DNA of 64,000 nt, taken from the NCBI GenBank assembly GCA_023213395.1, contig CM041465.1, positions 61,945,741 to 62,009,740 of the forward strand, written 5' to 3'. This document shows positions 22,600-34,256 of this stretch, piece after piece (positions within the stretch are counted from its first letter, which is position 1; each line of letters begins with the position of its first letter). Below the pieces are notes generated by a model that did not search any database, was not told where the DNA came from, and saw only the letters and a program-made list of their open reading frames with translations. This DNA comes from Cycas panzhihuaensis (lineage: Eukaryota > Cycadophyta). The position numbers and the translations under genes were made by a program.

Positions 22600-23870
22600 A
22601 AATGAAGTTGAATGGTATAAGGATATCCAAGACCATCTATAGCATAAGACCTACCCTCTCGATGCCTTTTTTAAGAAAAGGAAGTGTTAAAGTAATTACA
22701 TACAAGTACCTACTCCTCAATGAGGTTCTTTACAAGCACTCTTTCCATGGACTCTTGATAAATACCTATAACCCCTTTAGAAGCACAAACATCCTAATAG
22801 CATGCCATGATAGCATATGTGGCAATCACTTTAGTGGTTAGTCCACCACCTAATGCATTTATCGTATGGGGTATTCCTAGCCTACACTATTAAAATATGT
22901 GTATGCTAACAACTAGAAGTGTGAGAAGTGTCAAGCACACTCCTTCCTAATCCACCAATTAACCACTACACTTAAAGTTATTATCTAGCCATGTCTATTT
23001 TTCTAATAGGGTTTTGACCTCATTGGATAGATTTATCCTCCATCATTAAGTAGTCATAAGTTTATCCTAACCTCTACATAGTATTTCATAAAATACAACG
23101 AAGTGACTTTGTTAAGTTCTAGTACTAGCAAGGTGATTGCCACCTTCATCTTTCAACATATCATCTATAGATTTAGGGTCCATGATATTATCATTACTAG
23201 TAATGAGACCCTTTTTTATATTAGTCATGTTAATGAACTATATAAAAAGTTCCATATTACAAATTGCATATCATCTCCCTATTACCCATGGGGTAATGGT
23301 CATATTGAAACCTTTAATAAAATATTGTATAAGATGTTGGATAAAATGGTAGCCTCTTCTCATTGATATTGGCACATTGAGTTATTTTTTACCTTATAGA
23401 CCTATCACACTTCAATGCAAAGTATGATAGACATGATCCTATTTTCATTGGTCTATGGCATTAAAGTCACTCTTTCCTTAGAGATTAAAATCCCTTCTTT
23501 CTATATCTTACTCAAGGGATTCACCAACTAGGAATAGCTTAGGCAATCAAGACTTTTAGAGCTTAAGAAGATGGATGAAACTCATTTAGAGTCCCATTAA
23601 AAGAATATAGCCTTTAATACCAAAGCCCAAACAACTCATGATAAATACCTTAGAGCTAGAAAATTTTATGTGGGAAAAAAAGTACTTAAATTGGAATATC
23701 ACTACGATAAATAGGTAAAGTTTTCTCACAACTAGATCACTCCCTACTTGGTCATTAAAGAATTGGATAATAGAGTTTTCCATTTGGCTATCCTTGAAGG
23801 CTATGATTTTCATAAATCTATTAATTTATAAGACCTGTGAAAATATAATGCTTAGTAACGCCATTCAATT
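22600..23870 (+). pseudogene. pol: gypsy B integrase (decayed)
   Basis: Zinc-finger fragments (CHDSICGNHFSG at about 22806-22841) precede the core. The open stretch 23103-23366 contains HDIIITSNETLFYISHVNEL, where the second catalytic Asp (TDNGT in gypsy C) is Ser. NGHIETFNKILYKMLDKM keeps the Glu. The C-terminal domain is decayed but ends with the YLRARKFYVGKKVLKLEYH-type block near 23.65-23.70 kb. Confidence 0.75.
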
Positions 23871-25499
23871 TAGCTCTAAAATTAGGATAAAAGTATATAC
23901 AGTCTATAATGATCTTAAACCACAACCTTTCCCTCTAAATCCTAGTGCTTGGGGCCATGAGGTCCCCATGCCCTTCTAAGGGTATGAGGTGACTGAAGAT
24001 TTAAATTAAAAATTAGGAGTAATATGGATACAAGTGTGATATACCTAGGAACAAGGGAAGGTACTTTAGAGGATATACCTCCATGAGAATCAAGAGCCAT
24101 AGAAGGCCTTAGTAGGATGTACATTCGTAAAAGCCTCTTGCACCTATAAACAGATAAGGGTGAATCTAACGTGCCTTATGCAATTCACTATTCATTGAGA
24201 GGGTCTTTTAATTTATTTGATAGGTAGCTAATCTCCTTTCAAGAAGCATCATATGAATATTGAATGATTGGGGTTGTTGAATGATGATGGACATTCCTAT
24301 GACTCTTCTTAGTCATATTTATTGGATTGCATTTGATTCATCCTCTAGAAAATTTTAAGTTTCTATTCCAGAAGGATTAATATTGGTTACTTTATCAAGT
24401 GATTTTAGTTATTAGACAATCTAACTAACCACAAACCATTAGGGATACGATATTTAGTCCTTTCTAGTTGTTCTCTTATATTTTGTTCATGTTGCCCTTG
24501 TGACCTACATATTTCTACTCTCTTCCTTAAAGTTTATGTACTCTAAAATTGAGTATAAACTATGTATATACATCACCCTTTCAAAATCCAAAAAATAAGA
24601 AATTTAGAAAACATAAAAATAAGCATGTATCATTTCTTTTTATTTGTTCCTTTTAGATTTAACATTGTTAGAGCCCCTTTTCCCTAACTTAGCTTGGTGA
24701 GATTGTGCCTAACTATAACCTTAGAGAGTTAATATCTTCTTCATCTATATGTCACTCCCTATATTCTAGTTAAGTCCCATCTTAAATAAGCTTGCACTTT
24801 CTTTAGTCATCTCTACTCATGTTAAGATAAATTCTTTTACATGTATAAAAAATTTATTAGCATTCCTCCATTCTCAAGTTGATTTCTATGTTATTAAATA
24901 AATAATGGTTCTTATATACCTACTAGCTTTCTTAGTTTCCCTTTCCTAGTAGTCAGTTTACATTTTTTAATTAGTGTACTACATAATCTTCATCACAATT
25001 AGTCTTTCTAACTTACTTTGGTTCCCTTCACAAGGATTTCTATTCAATTCCACTTATCCTATATGTACTTAGAGACATTCTAATTAAATTTCCCTTTCAC
25101 TACCTATGGTTCTTCCTTTACGAACTTGGTTTTATGATCTTCCTTATCTATACTTCATTAAATACTATTATCATTGTAAGTCTATAAGGCCTAATGGCTC
25201 ATGAGTAGGCCAATTACCATCATGCCTTTCAAAACTAATCACCCTTAGCACCCACCATGTCTTGGTAGACATCGCATGTCAATCATAGTCAACTTGTCCC
25301 TAAAGGCAAGCATGAGACCAGATGAAGTACACCCAAAAAATAAGTTCAACATTGCCTAGTTCATAATGACCATTATTTAAACCATTATATAGATTGATAC
25401 CCTCTCACACAAAAATACAAGAAAAAGAAAAAGAGAACAAGAAAAGGACTCATGCATGTATATGCAAACTCTTATACCCTCTTCATATCGGGGGCAAGT
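23871..25499 (+). other. gypsy B post-integrase spacer and purine tract
   Basis: About 1.6 kb without readable domains lies between integrase and the presumed 3' LTR. I looked for an extra RNase H like that of gypsy E and did not see one. It ends with ATCGGGGGCAAGT, a good purine primer. Confidence 0.5.
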
Positions 25500-25899
25500 T
25501 GTATATTATCTATGCCTCCACTTGTAATTATATAATTTAGGAGTAGTCATATGTATTTTTTAGGACCTATAGATCTAGTTGTTTGGGCTTATCTTGGCCT
25601 TAATTATGATCGAAGTTTATTTGGCATTTTGAAATGTTTAATATGGCTAGTTCTTAAAGGTGTAGCCATGATAAGGAAACCAAATCATAGGGCCCTCTCC
25701 CTTTAAAAATATTACAATTGAATCCAAGATATCCTATCTAATCCATACCCTTTTACTTTCATTTTCACACTTTTCTTGTATTGGTTAATTTGGTTGGGGG
25801 ATTCTTGGAAGGACTTAAACTTAATATCTCTTGATTCTTATTTCGATTAAAATTGGGAGATATGAAGTTTAAGAGGACCTAAAGGACCATCTTTGCTCA

Positions 25900-27289
25900 A
25901 CTCTTAAGAAGGAGTCTTCACCTAGTAGTATCATCTAATGAAGTATGAATGGATATGATGAAAAGCATGGATATGAAATGGGGTAGTAGAATCCACTAAC
26001 CTACATGACTCAAGGAAGGAGTTCTAAGTTTAGAGCCACACTGATAATATCCTCGATGTCCTTCCTAAGGACTCCTCTCGTGTAATCATTTCAACCTTTT
26101 GAGTTCTATTTAGATGTGGGAGAGGGTAAGCCAATGGAAAGGTGGTTTATCTTGTTTTGTTTCTTGTATTAGTTTGTGTTTACTTTGTTTATTTTTCTTT
26201 TTGTTGTGCTTTTCCTTTTCTTATAATATTTATGGTCACTTTATCATCCTTTGAGTTTTGTTATCATTTTCTTTTCATTTTTGGTTCTTTTTTTTTATTT
26301 GGTCTCAATATAATATCAACAAAGAAATAAAACTAAGAAAGTAAGACAAATTGATGTAATTAAAGAGACTAAAAGATCAAACCCACATATACTTTTCTTT
26401 ATTTTCTTTTAACAATTAAAAGCAAACAAACTAGAAAAGATGTATGCAAATTTTCTTTTTCTTTTTTGGGTTTTCAAAATGAAAGATGCATATGCAACTA
26501 TTAAATGACCTTTCTACATGTAATATGCACACTTCATTTCAAAAGGTAATGATACTATCAAAATTTGAAGCTCACTATATGATCTTTGTATAAGTTTTTT
26601 AAAGAAATTAATCAACATACAAAATTAGTCAACATACTTCATCTTTCATGCATGTAACTAATTCTTTGAAAAAATGTGATAAATGATGTAAAAAAAAAAA
26701 GAGATTTTTAGAAGATATTACTATTGTTTACAAATGATTTTCAGACCTATAAGATGACAAGCAAACCATAAATCCAAACCATAACTTTCACATGAAAAGC
26801 TAGTTTTAATGGTTCTATCACAATTGGAGTAGTAAGAACTCTAAAAGGATCCTTGAACCCTTTACAAAACTAAAAAGTCAAAGATGATTTTGCTATTTAA
26901 TATTCTTAACTTTCCTTTTAAAAGGTGAAAAATATAACTTGAAAGTAAAAGTGAATAAAACCACAAGATTATGAAAAAAGAACTTCTTTCTTATTGTAAT
27001 GAACACCTCAAGATGATAGTTTTATTTTCAATTGATCAATTTTCTTCCATAAACTTTCCTTCTAAGAAAATAAAAGAAGGAGAATAATAATAAAAAGAGG
27101 ATAAACTACAGCTTAACAATGCCAAAAGAGAGTGGCAAACTAACTAAAATATAAAGTATTATAAAAGAGTGGGAAGTGATAGTTAGATGAATGGTGGAGA
27201 GATGACCATGCTCCACACTAGTCTACCCTTAAGGAACCCCACAAAGGGTTAACCTTTCAATATATATTTTAGAGTCTAAAACAAATATG
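25900..27289. other. AT-rich sequence of unknown origin
   Basis: No coding, LTR edge or RNA signal is recognised. 26142-26330 is a T-rich stretch with a chance hydrophobic open frame. A poly-A run is at about 26690-26700. It may be the remainder of the gypsy B LTR or a separate old element. Confidence 0.35.
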
Positions 27290-28384
27290 AGATCACTATA
27301 ATAATCAACCAAAGAAAGGAAGACTTTCTAAGCCAAGAACACCTTCAAAGTACTATGAAATAAACTAGAAAATCAATAAGAAAGACCGTACCAAATTAAA
27401 AGGAGTTAGATGCATAAAACCTTGATGAAAATCCAAAAAGTTAAATCTTAGACTATCAACAGTCAAATACTAGTAATATAACATCAAAATACTTCCATGA
27501 TTTCACTCACAAGTCTTAAAAAAATTAAGTTTTTATTTCACAGCAATAGTCTTCAAGAAATCTTCGAAAAAGCTACTAAAATCCACACAAAACCTAAGAA
27601 AATCACTACTAACTTCTCTACTATGAATCACATAAGACTCAAGAACAATTTTGGGCATCAAGAAGATAAAATTCCATCAAATCTAGGTAGCGGCATGGAA
27701 AATTTTAGCACATTGGCTAAGTTTTCCTTGCATGATAGTAAAAAATATGATCAGTCGTGTTTTTCATTTACAAAAATGTGATTTTACTCTACAAACACAA
27801 CAGGTCATATTATTGGCAACACCAAAAAAATGATAATCATAGAGATAAAAATTGATTAAGAAACATCAAAATTTGATGTTAAATAAAGATTAAATCATGA
27901 CAATAACTTCATCAATGAGTATATAAACCCAGAATAAGGTGAAAAGCATTAAATATAAGCCCAAAAAGATAACAAACAACAAAATTTGGTGAAATCAAGA
28001 AAATGGTGTAAAAATGATAAATTTTGAAGGAAGCATGAGGTCAAATTGATCATGAAAGAAAACTTTGATGCCATAGTTCAAGTTATTGGTAAATAGTAGT
28101 AAAAGACACAAGTCACATCATCATTCATCACACTTCATTAAATTAAATTCATACATTCAATAAAATATGGCCTAATCTATGGTCAAGAAAATCCATCATG
28201 CATCTTCTATGAAACCATATATAAACATATGAAAACTTACCAATACAATTTGAATATAAATTAAAAGGCCAAGTTTTAATGAAGCAATTTCCCCCTTGAT
28301 ACCTGAAGCTCTTATTCTAGGAAGAGAGATAAGATGGTAAGAGTTGGTAATGATATGAGTGATGGTTGCTTTGGTTAGGGTGAT
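27290..28384. repeat. 1.1-kb direct repeat, copy 1
   Basis: From GATCACTATAATAATCAACC to TGGTTAGGGTG it matches 28451-29543 along its whole length, with scattered substitutions and few indels. No protein family is recognised; the open frames inside (for example 27497-27781) are not conserved in copy 2. A 66-bp spacer separates the copies. Confidence 0.75.
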
Positions 28385-28450
28385 AGGAACCAAATGATCA
28401 GTGATAGAGTGACACAATTCTATGACCTAACATAAAGTGAAGTCTATATA

Positions 28451-29543
28451 AGATCACTACAATAATCAACCAAAGAAATGAAGACTTTTTGAGATAAGAA
28501 CACCTTCAAAGTACTCTAAAATAAACTCGAAATTCAATAGGAAAAACTGTACCAAATTAAAAAGAGTTAGAGGCATATAACTTTGATGAAAATCCAAAAA
28601 ATTGAAGCTCAAACTATCAACAGTTGAATACTAGTAACCCAACATCAAAACACTTCCATGATTTCACCCACAAATCTTCAAAAAATCAAGTTTTTGTCTC
28701 ACAGTAGCAATCTTCAAGAAAGCTCCTAAAAAACTTCTAAAATCCACATGAAACCTGAGCAAATCACTACTAACTTGTCTACTGTGAATCACACAAGACT
28801 CAAGATCAATTTTGGGAATCAAGAAGATAAAATTCCACTGAATCTGGGTGGTAGCATGGAAAATTTTGGTGCACTAGCTGAGTTTTACTTGCATGATAGT
28901 CTAAAACATGATTGATCATGGTTTTCACCTACAAAAATGCGATTTTACTCTGAAAATGTGACAGGTCACATTTTGGCAACACCAAAAATGTGATAATCAT
29001 GGAGATAAAAATTGATTAAAACACGTCAAATATTGATATTAAATAAAGATTAAATCATGAGCATAGCTCCATCAATGAGTAGATAAACCCAAAACAAGGT
29101 GAAAAGCATTAAATACAAGCTAAAAAATATAGCAAGTAACAAAATTGGGTGAAATCAAGAAAATGGTGTAAAAATGACAAATTTTGAAGGAAGCATGAGG
29201 TCAAATTGATTATGAAAGAAAATTTTGATGCCATAGTTTAATTCATTAGTAGATAGTAGTAAAAGACACAAGTCACATCATCATTCATCATACCTCATTA
29301 AATCAAATTCATACATTCAATAAAATATAGCCTAATATATGATCAAGAAAATCCATCATGCATCTTCTATGAAACCATATATAAACATATGAAAACTTAC
29401 CAATGCAAATTGAATACAAATTAAAAAGGCTAGTTTTTAGTGAAACATTTGCCCCCTTGACACTTGAAGCTCCTATTCTAGGAAGAGAGATAGGATGGGA
29501 AGAGGTGGTAATGATATAAGTGATCATTACTCTGGACAGGGTG
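28451..29543. repeat. 1.1-kb direct repeat, copy 2, cut at its right end by gypsy D
   Basis: Starts GATCACTACAATAATCAACC. The right end, ACAGGGTG, matches the point TTAGGGTG in copy 1, after which copy 1 continues (ATAGGAACC) while here the gypsy D LTR begins. The bases GGGTG (29539-29543) are therefore the likely target site of D. A weakly conserved minus-strand open frame (29527-29309 and 28417-28196) is present in both copies but shows no recognisable motif. Confidence 0.7.
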
Positions 29544-32500
29544 TGTTTCTCGGCTACCCAGAATGGACATGGATGACACCTCTCATATGAGCATAGGTAT
29601 ATTTTTTAACCTTGCCTTTCATTTACTCCAAAATATAATTAAGTACTCATTAGATGCATTCTACATGGTATTGATTATTTGCATGGTTAATATGCCTAGC
29701 TTACGTACTCACTCATGCTTGCATCTACTATTTTAGCCTATGATGACTTAAGACAAATGTCCCATAGCACATTATGGCCCTCCATTATACCTCCATAGCA
29801 TAGTCAAGTACTACTAGCTCCTCCAACTCACTTTTGATTGCCTTTTTGGCATAATGTGATCCCTAACAACTTGTTTATGTATGATTACCCTCTCACTTAT
29901 CATTTGTCTCACATTGCGACCTAATTATCACTGTTTTTTTGCTTGTTATGGCCCCACTAGCACTTAAAGTATCATAGATGCTTTTACAACCTAATATTCT
30001 ACTCTTTTGGGATCTAGGACCTTGATTTGGAGGTCTTCTAGGCTCCCTTTATTTTTTTTTCTTTATTTTGAGTGCATCGCGGAACTTTTTGCGGTATCAT
30101 GGTAAACTCTATGGCACCATGAAGTTATGCACAATGTGATTGATCATTTAGAATCTCAGACTGGCAATGATCAGTTTTGCATTAATTCTGAAACTAACAC
30201 AGGGCATCAGGTTGTTTCCTACCCAAGGTGATCCCTAATCGCTTGATAGGTAAGGGTTGGGTATAAAAACCCAATTTTAAGCTCATTTTCTCCTTCTTGG
30301 CTTATTTTTGGAAGAAAGAAAATGCCTCCTTTAGCTATCTCCTATTCTCCTCTCTTGTCTCCTTCTTCCTTAGGGTAAAAACCCTAAGTTATAGGTCTAT
30401 AGTAGTCTAATCTGAGTAGGTTTCTCCTCTCAAGTACTCTCCCTAATCATGGCATCAAGTATTCTATAGGTTTCACACTTCCTTGTGCTATTGAAGGGAA
30501 CTTTCCTCCATCCATTAAGAGGGATCCATCTTTACCAACCAATCTATAAGGTAAAAACTATTTTAAGTTGGTTTTAGCAGGGATTTCAGGCTTGCACTTT
30601 GTCGTTCCCTTCCTTTAATAGAAGAATTTTTGTGAATATTATTCTAGGTTCATTACAAACCTCTCCATAGACTCATTATTTAGATCATTCCTAAAGGAAG
30701 GCAAACCCTTCCTTCTCTTGGCTCACCCTCCTCACCTCTTAAAGTTTCCTTTGGGCTTCCAACAAGAAGGTTATGGGACAATTGTAGAAAGGGAGAGAGG
30801 AGCTTCTAACCCTCTTAGCCACCTCCTCTAGGGTAGCCCCCTACCCTTTATAATTTCTCTCATCTGTACCTATCTTGCATGCCCAGAAATCCTTAAGGTG
30901 AGGGGATTTTGCTAGTTGTAGCATTGGCAACTGCTTGCAACACCTATAACTAGCCCTCATATACCATCAAAATTTGATTTATTTCAGCAAATCTTATAGT
31001 TTGCAAGTTTCTTACTTAATCTTGCAAATCTTACAAAAGTCACATATTGTAACTTTTAGAACATTTGCAGCTTTTACAATTTTTTCATAGCTTCTACCTC
31101 TTGTAAATTTCATTACCATTTTATTTGTTTGAAAGCTATAATCTCGTGTTTGATCCAATGGTTTGGAGAACTTGAGTATGTGGAGGTTCCTTATTTGGAG
31201 GGATGGCCATTTTGAGGCTCTCTTTCTCTTCCCTTTTACCTCCCTTTCTCCCAAAGTTGCTTGAGCATTTCACATGCATGTAAAAGAGGGTTTGAACAAC
31301 ACATTATTTCCATTTAAAAGCATTTAAATAAGATTACACTTTTCTTTTGATAAGCCTAGACATATATACAAATGTACGTTTACTTTTATATATACATCTA
31401 GCATCCCATGGAAGGGGAAACCAACTTGTTATGTAAGTTCTACTTTCCAAACCAAGCGAGGATTATTGTGAAAGTCACGGGTACTCCATATACCTTTGTT
31501 TCTTTATTTTGAGCTTTCCTTTTCCTTTGCAACTCTTTTTTTCTATTTCTTTCCGCATAAGCTCTTTAGGGAAGGTAAGGAAGCCCCTCCAACACTCTTC
31601 CTATAATGCCAACCACAGTAAGGAGCACGAGGAAAGCGAAAGAGGATCACAAAGAAAGGAGAAAGACTTACTACACCAACCATCACGATTCCAAGTGTGC
31701 CTCTTCTGACTTTGCATTCTTTTTCATCCTTCTCTCCCTCTCCTAAAATAAAAAAAGAAAAGGAAATATTGCATGCACCTCTTATTGCTTGTGGATTGTT
31801 CATCTTGCACCCATTAGGAAAGGAAATCGCCCCTTGCATTAGTAGGTATTAGCTCTACACCCTTCCCCTTCTTTCATTGCATGGGTGTTCAAGTAAGGGT
31901 AGCTTAAGTTAGTATACCATCTTGTATCTTTAATAAAGAATAGTAAAATAGTTTCATCCCTTTGTTGAATTCCCATTCCTTTTTTGCATTTTCTTGCGTT
32001 TACCAGGATAAGGGTACAAAGGGATTCAAGCCCCCCTCTACCATTACCTCTCTTTCCATGCACTATTGGGGTAACTCGTATTAATCATTACACCATTTTC
32101 ATATGATTTCTCTTCCTCTTGGTTCCTTTGTTTCTATTATCATTCATGAAAGAAAAGAGAGAGGGAGGAAATGAGGGTCAAAGGAGAGTATCATTATTAT
32201 TTCTTTTCCTTCTTTTAATTTGCAATAACTTAGTGATAACAACATTTCACATCACTACATTACTGATCTAAAATAAAATGAAAACATACCACATAACATC
32301 ATACAAAGTTAACCACCCTCCTAGTACATGGAAACCTTAGGAGTGCCCTCCTCTAGATTCCCTTCAGTAAGGCATCCATTTGATTTTCCCTATTTAGGAG
32401 TTAGTTCTTCTACTGAACCTCCTTTTTGTACCCTTGATATTTGCTACCTCTTTCCTATCCATAGGCATCCCCTCTTCATTAGGGTATACCTCTTCTTTTC

Positions 32501-32805
32501 CCTCCTTCTTAGGAAAAGCATCCTTTTATCTTATCTCTACTTCCTTAACCTATCAGAAGAGGAGAGTCCCTTCGAGGCTACATGGAAACCGAGGGAGGCC
32601 CCTTGCGCATCTCAAATCTGAGAAGGTGTTCATATTGAGGGAAGGTTTATGAACTATTTGCAGGTCCTTGAACCTGTGTTCGGACGCATGGATGCCCTTT
32701 ATGGGTGATCTTTTCTCCTGCTTCCAACGATCCTATAGCCCCTTGATTAATGATTGTATAGGCTTGATCCCTTACATCTAGTGACCTCCTAGAGATGTGC
32801 TTCCA
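29544..32805 (+). repeat. 5' LTR of gypsy D (about 3.3 kb)
   Basis: It starts TGTTTCTCGGCTACCC and aligns with the gypsy C LTR start TATTTCCTAGCTTCT; both continue with GAATGGA(C/T)A. Shared blocks include TTTTAGCCTATGA(T/C)GACT (about 29730), the region after the TATA box, and GGGAAGGTAA(G/A)GAAGCCCCTC (about 31570). The end (GATGTGCTTCCA) is placed by alignment with C. All open frames within (such as 31543-31839 and 32328-32621) are regarded as non-coding. Confidence 0.65.
30262..30269 (+). promoter_or_regulatory. Possible TATA box in gypsy D LTR
   Basis: TATAAAAA sits about 720 bp into the LTR, in GGGTTGGGTATAAAAACCC. Gypsy C has GGGTTGGGTACTTAAG at the equivalent place. The position suits an LTR promoter, with the long remainder as R-U5. 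Confidence 0.45.
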
Positions 32806-34256
32806 TAGAGGACCCATCAGTAAAGGATCCATCTTAGCCTCCTTTCTGTTAGCATTACTTATCCTTTTGGTAGTCCTCCTTAATTCGTTAGGCAACCCCT
32901 AACACCTTTCATTATGTTATCCCTCTTTCTTCAAAATATTAGGAGACTTGTGTGTGATGATTCTCTCATCATTTGCAAGGTCTCCCTCCTTCTTTGGAGG
33001 ACTTACCCTATTCTCCCCTTCCATTATTTAATTTTGAATGAGCTATGGAGGGATTCTCTTCAGATTGGGCATACCATGCCTATGTTTCTAAAACCCAACA
33101 ACCTTTAACCTCTTTCTAAGGTCCCACCCAAGAGGGTGAAAATCCCATCTTCTATCTAGGTGATCAAGAGCACCTGTATGTACATCATCTTTCCACTCAC
33201 GATGTGGAAGCTTCTTCCCCCATAGGGTATCACCATCTTGGTGACAATTCCCATGAGGATTGCCTTAGGGGGTCTACTTCATATGAGGAGCCTTCAACCT
33301 CATACGAGCAAGTAGGAACCCCTCTTGTAGATGTGGTGGAAGTTCTTAATCAATGCTTCTAAGCTGTTAGTCTCCAACCACCTCCTAAGTAGTTGGAAAG
33401 CATCTTGTGAAGCATGGCACCCTTCCCCTCCATATCCGCACCTCCATACTCATCCCACTCAACTTCACTATCTATAACAGGGTCATCCCTCATTGCTCCT
33501 TCCTCTTCTTGTGGCGCACATTCTTTAGGAGCTACCCGAGGTATGCCCACTTCCTAAATTGGATTAAGTATATATCCTTCTAGTCATGCAACCACACCTT
33601 AGCCAACTATGGTCCAACCATCTTCCATTAGACCTAGGGGGCCTATGTATCCCCCTTCCTCTAGCCATGTAGGGAAAATCCCCATGCACCCCTAATCTCA
33701 ACCCAAGGATTCATCTCTTTGGGTACCCCCAGGACACACTTCTTAACCATGGGGGCATGGTAAAGGAAATCCTCTTCCCATCTATGGGGTGGACCCCTTT
33801 CATCCATATGGTATCCCACCACCTACAGGTGGTCCATATGGGAAAAATATGGTTCTGTACCCATCTACTCCTTCTTGTATCTCTTTATATGTAGTGCCTC
33901 TACAAGGGGGGATAAGTCCCCCATCAAGGCACCTTCTCCAAGTCCCCTTTTAATAAGGGGCATACTCTCGGTGGGGAATGGGTCCTCCTACCCATTTGCC
34001 TCTCTTCCAGTCCACTCACACCTGGGATTAGTCCCCTCCCACTAGGTGGGAGGAAGTTTATATCCCTTTTTTGTTCAAACTTTCTAAGGAGGATTTGTGC
34101 ACCCTTGTCCACCTCCTCCTTCATCCTTTATTGACCTAATAGTTCGACCAAAGGCCTATCCCTTCATAGACTATAGGTCAACTCTCTTATCGATTAAGGC
34201 ATTAAGGACCAACTTACCACCTCATCCTCCTAAGGTACCTAAGTTTGATGGGACCT
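32806..34256 (+). pseudogene. gag: gypsy D leader and gag N-terminal region (interrupted)
   Basis: 32806-33130 is the leader; the primer site is too decayed to read. From about 33130 the sequence aligns with the Pro-rich N-terminal gag region of gypsy C, including TACAGGTGGTCCATATGGG (C has ACAGGTGGCCCATATGGG) and the block LRTNLPPHPPKVPKFDGT near 34205-34255. The gypsy C LTR starts straight after this last block. Stops are frequent. The function of this N-terminal region is not known to me; it precedes the capsid part in C. Confidence 0.62.

Larger units (their letters stand above)
18350..25900 (+). mobile_element. Ty3/gypsy Tat-like retrotransposon B (heavily decayed)
   Basis: It contains gag, protease, RT, RNase H and IN on the plus strand in the same order and of the same type as gypsy C, but with far more stops. 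The 5' end lacks an LTR and meets copia F at about 18.2-18.35 kb, so it is truncated. The 3' end has a purine tract, ATCGGGGGCAAGT (about 25487-25499), followed by TGTATATTATC, taken as the LTR start. The LTR's right end is not determined. Confidence 0.7.
29544..34256 (+). mobile_element. Ty3/gypsy Tat-like retrotransposon D, 5' part
   Basis: A long 5' LTR, the primer-site region and the N-terminal part of gag are present, aligned block by block with gypsy C. It ends at 34256, where the LTR of gypsy C begins. The 3' part should lie beyond C and E, right of the window. It is clearly more decayed and AT-richer than gypsy C, so it is the older host element. Confidence 0.75.

Noticed and set aside
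26142-26330. 62-codon hydrophobic open frame resembling a small membrane protein
   Set aside because: It is a T-rich low-complexity stretch; TTT/TTG-rich codons give Phe/Leu by composition alone.
27290-29543. The two 1.1-kb copies as the LTR pair of one small element
   Set aside because: Only 66 bp separates them, with no primer site or purine tract, and the edges do not read TG...CA.
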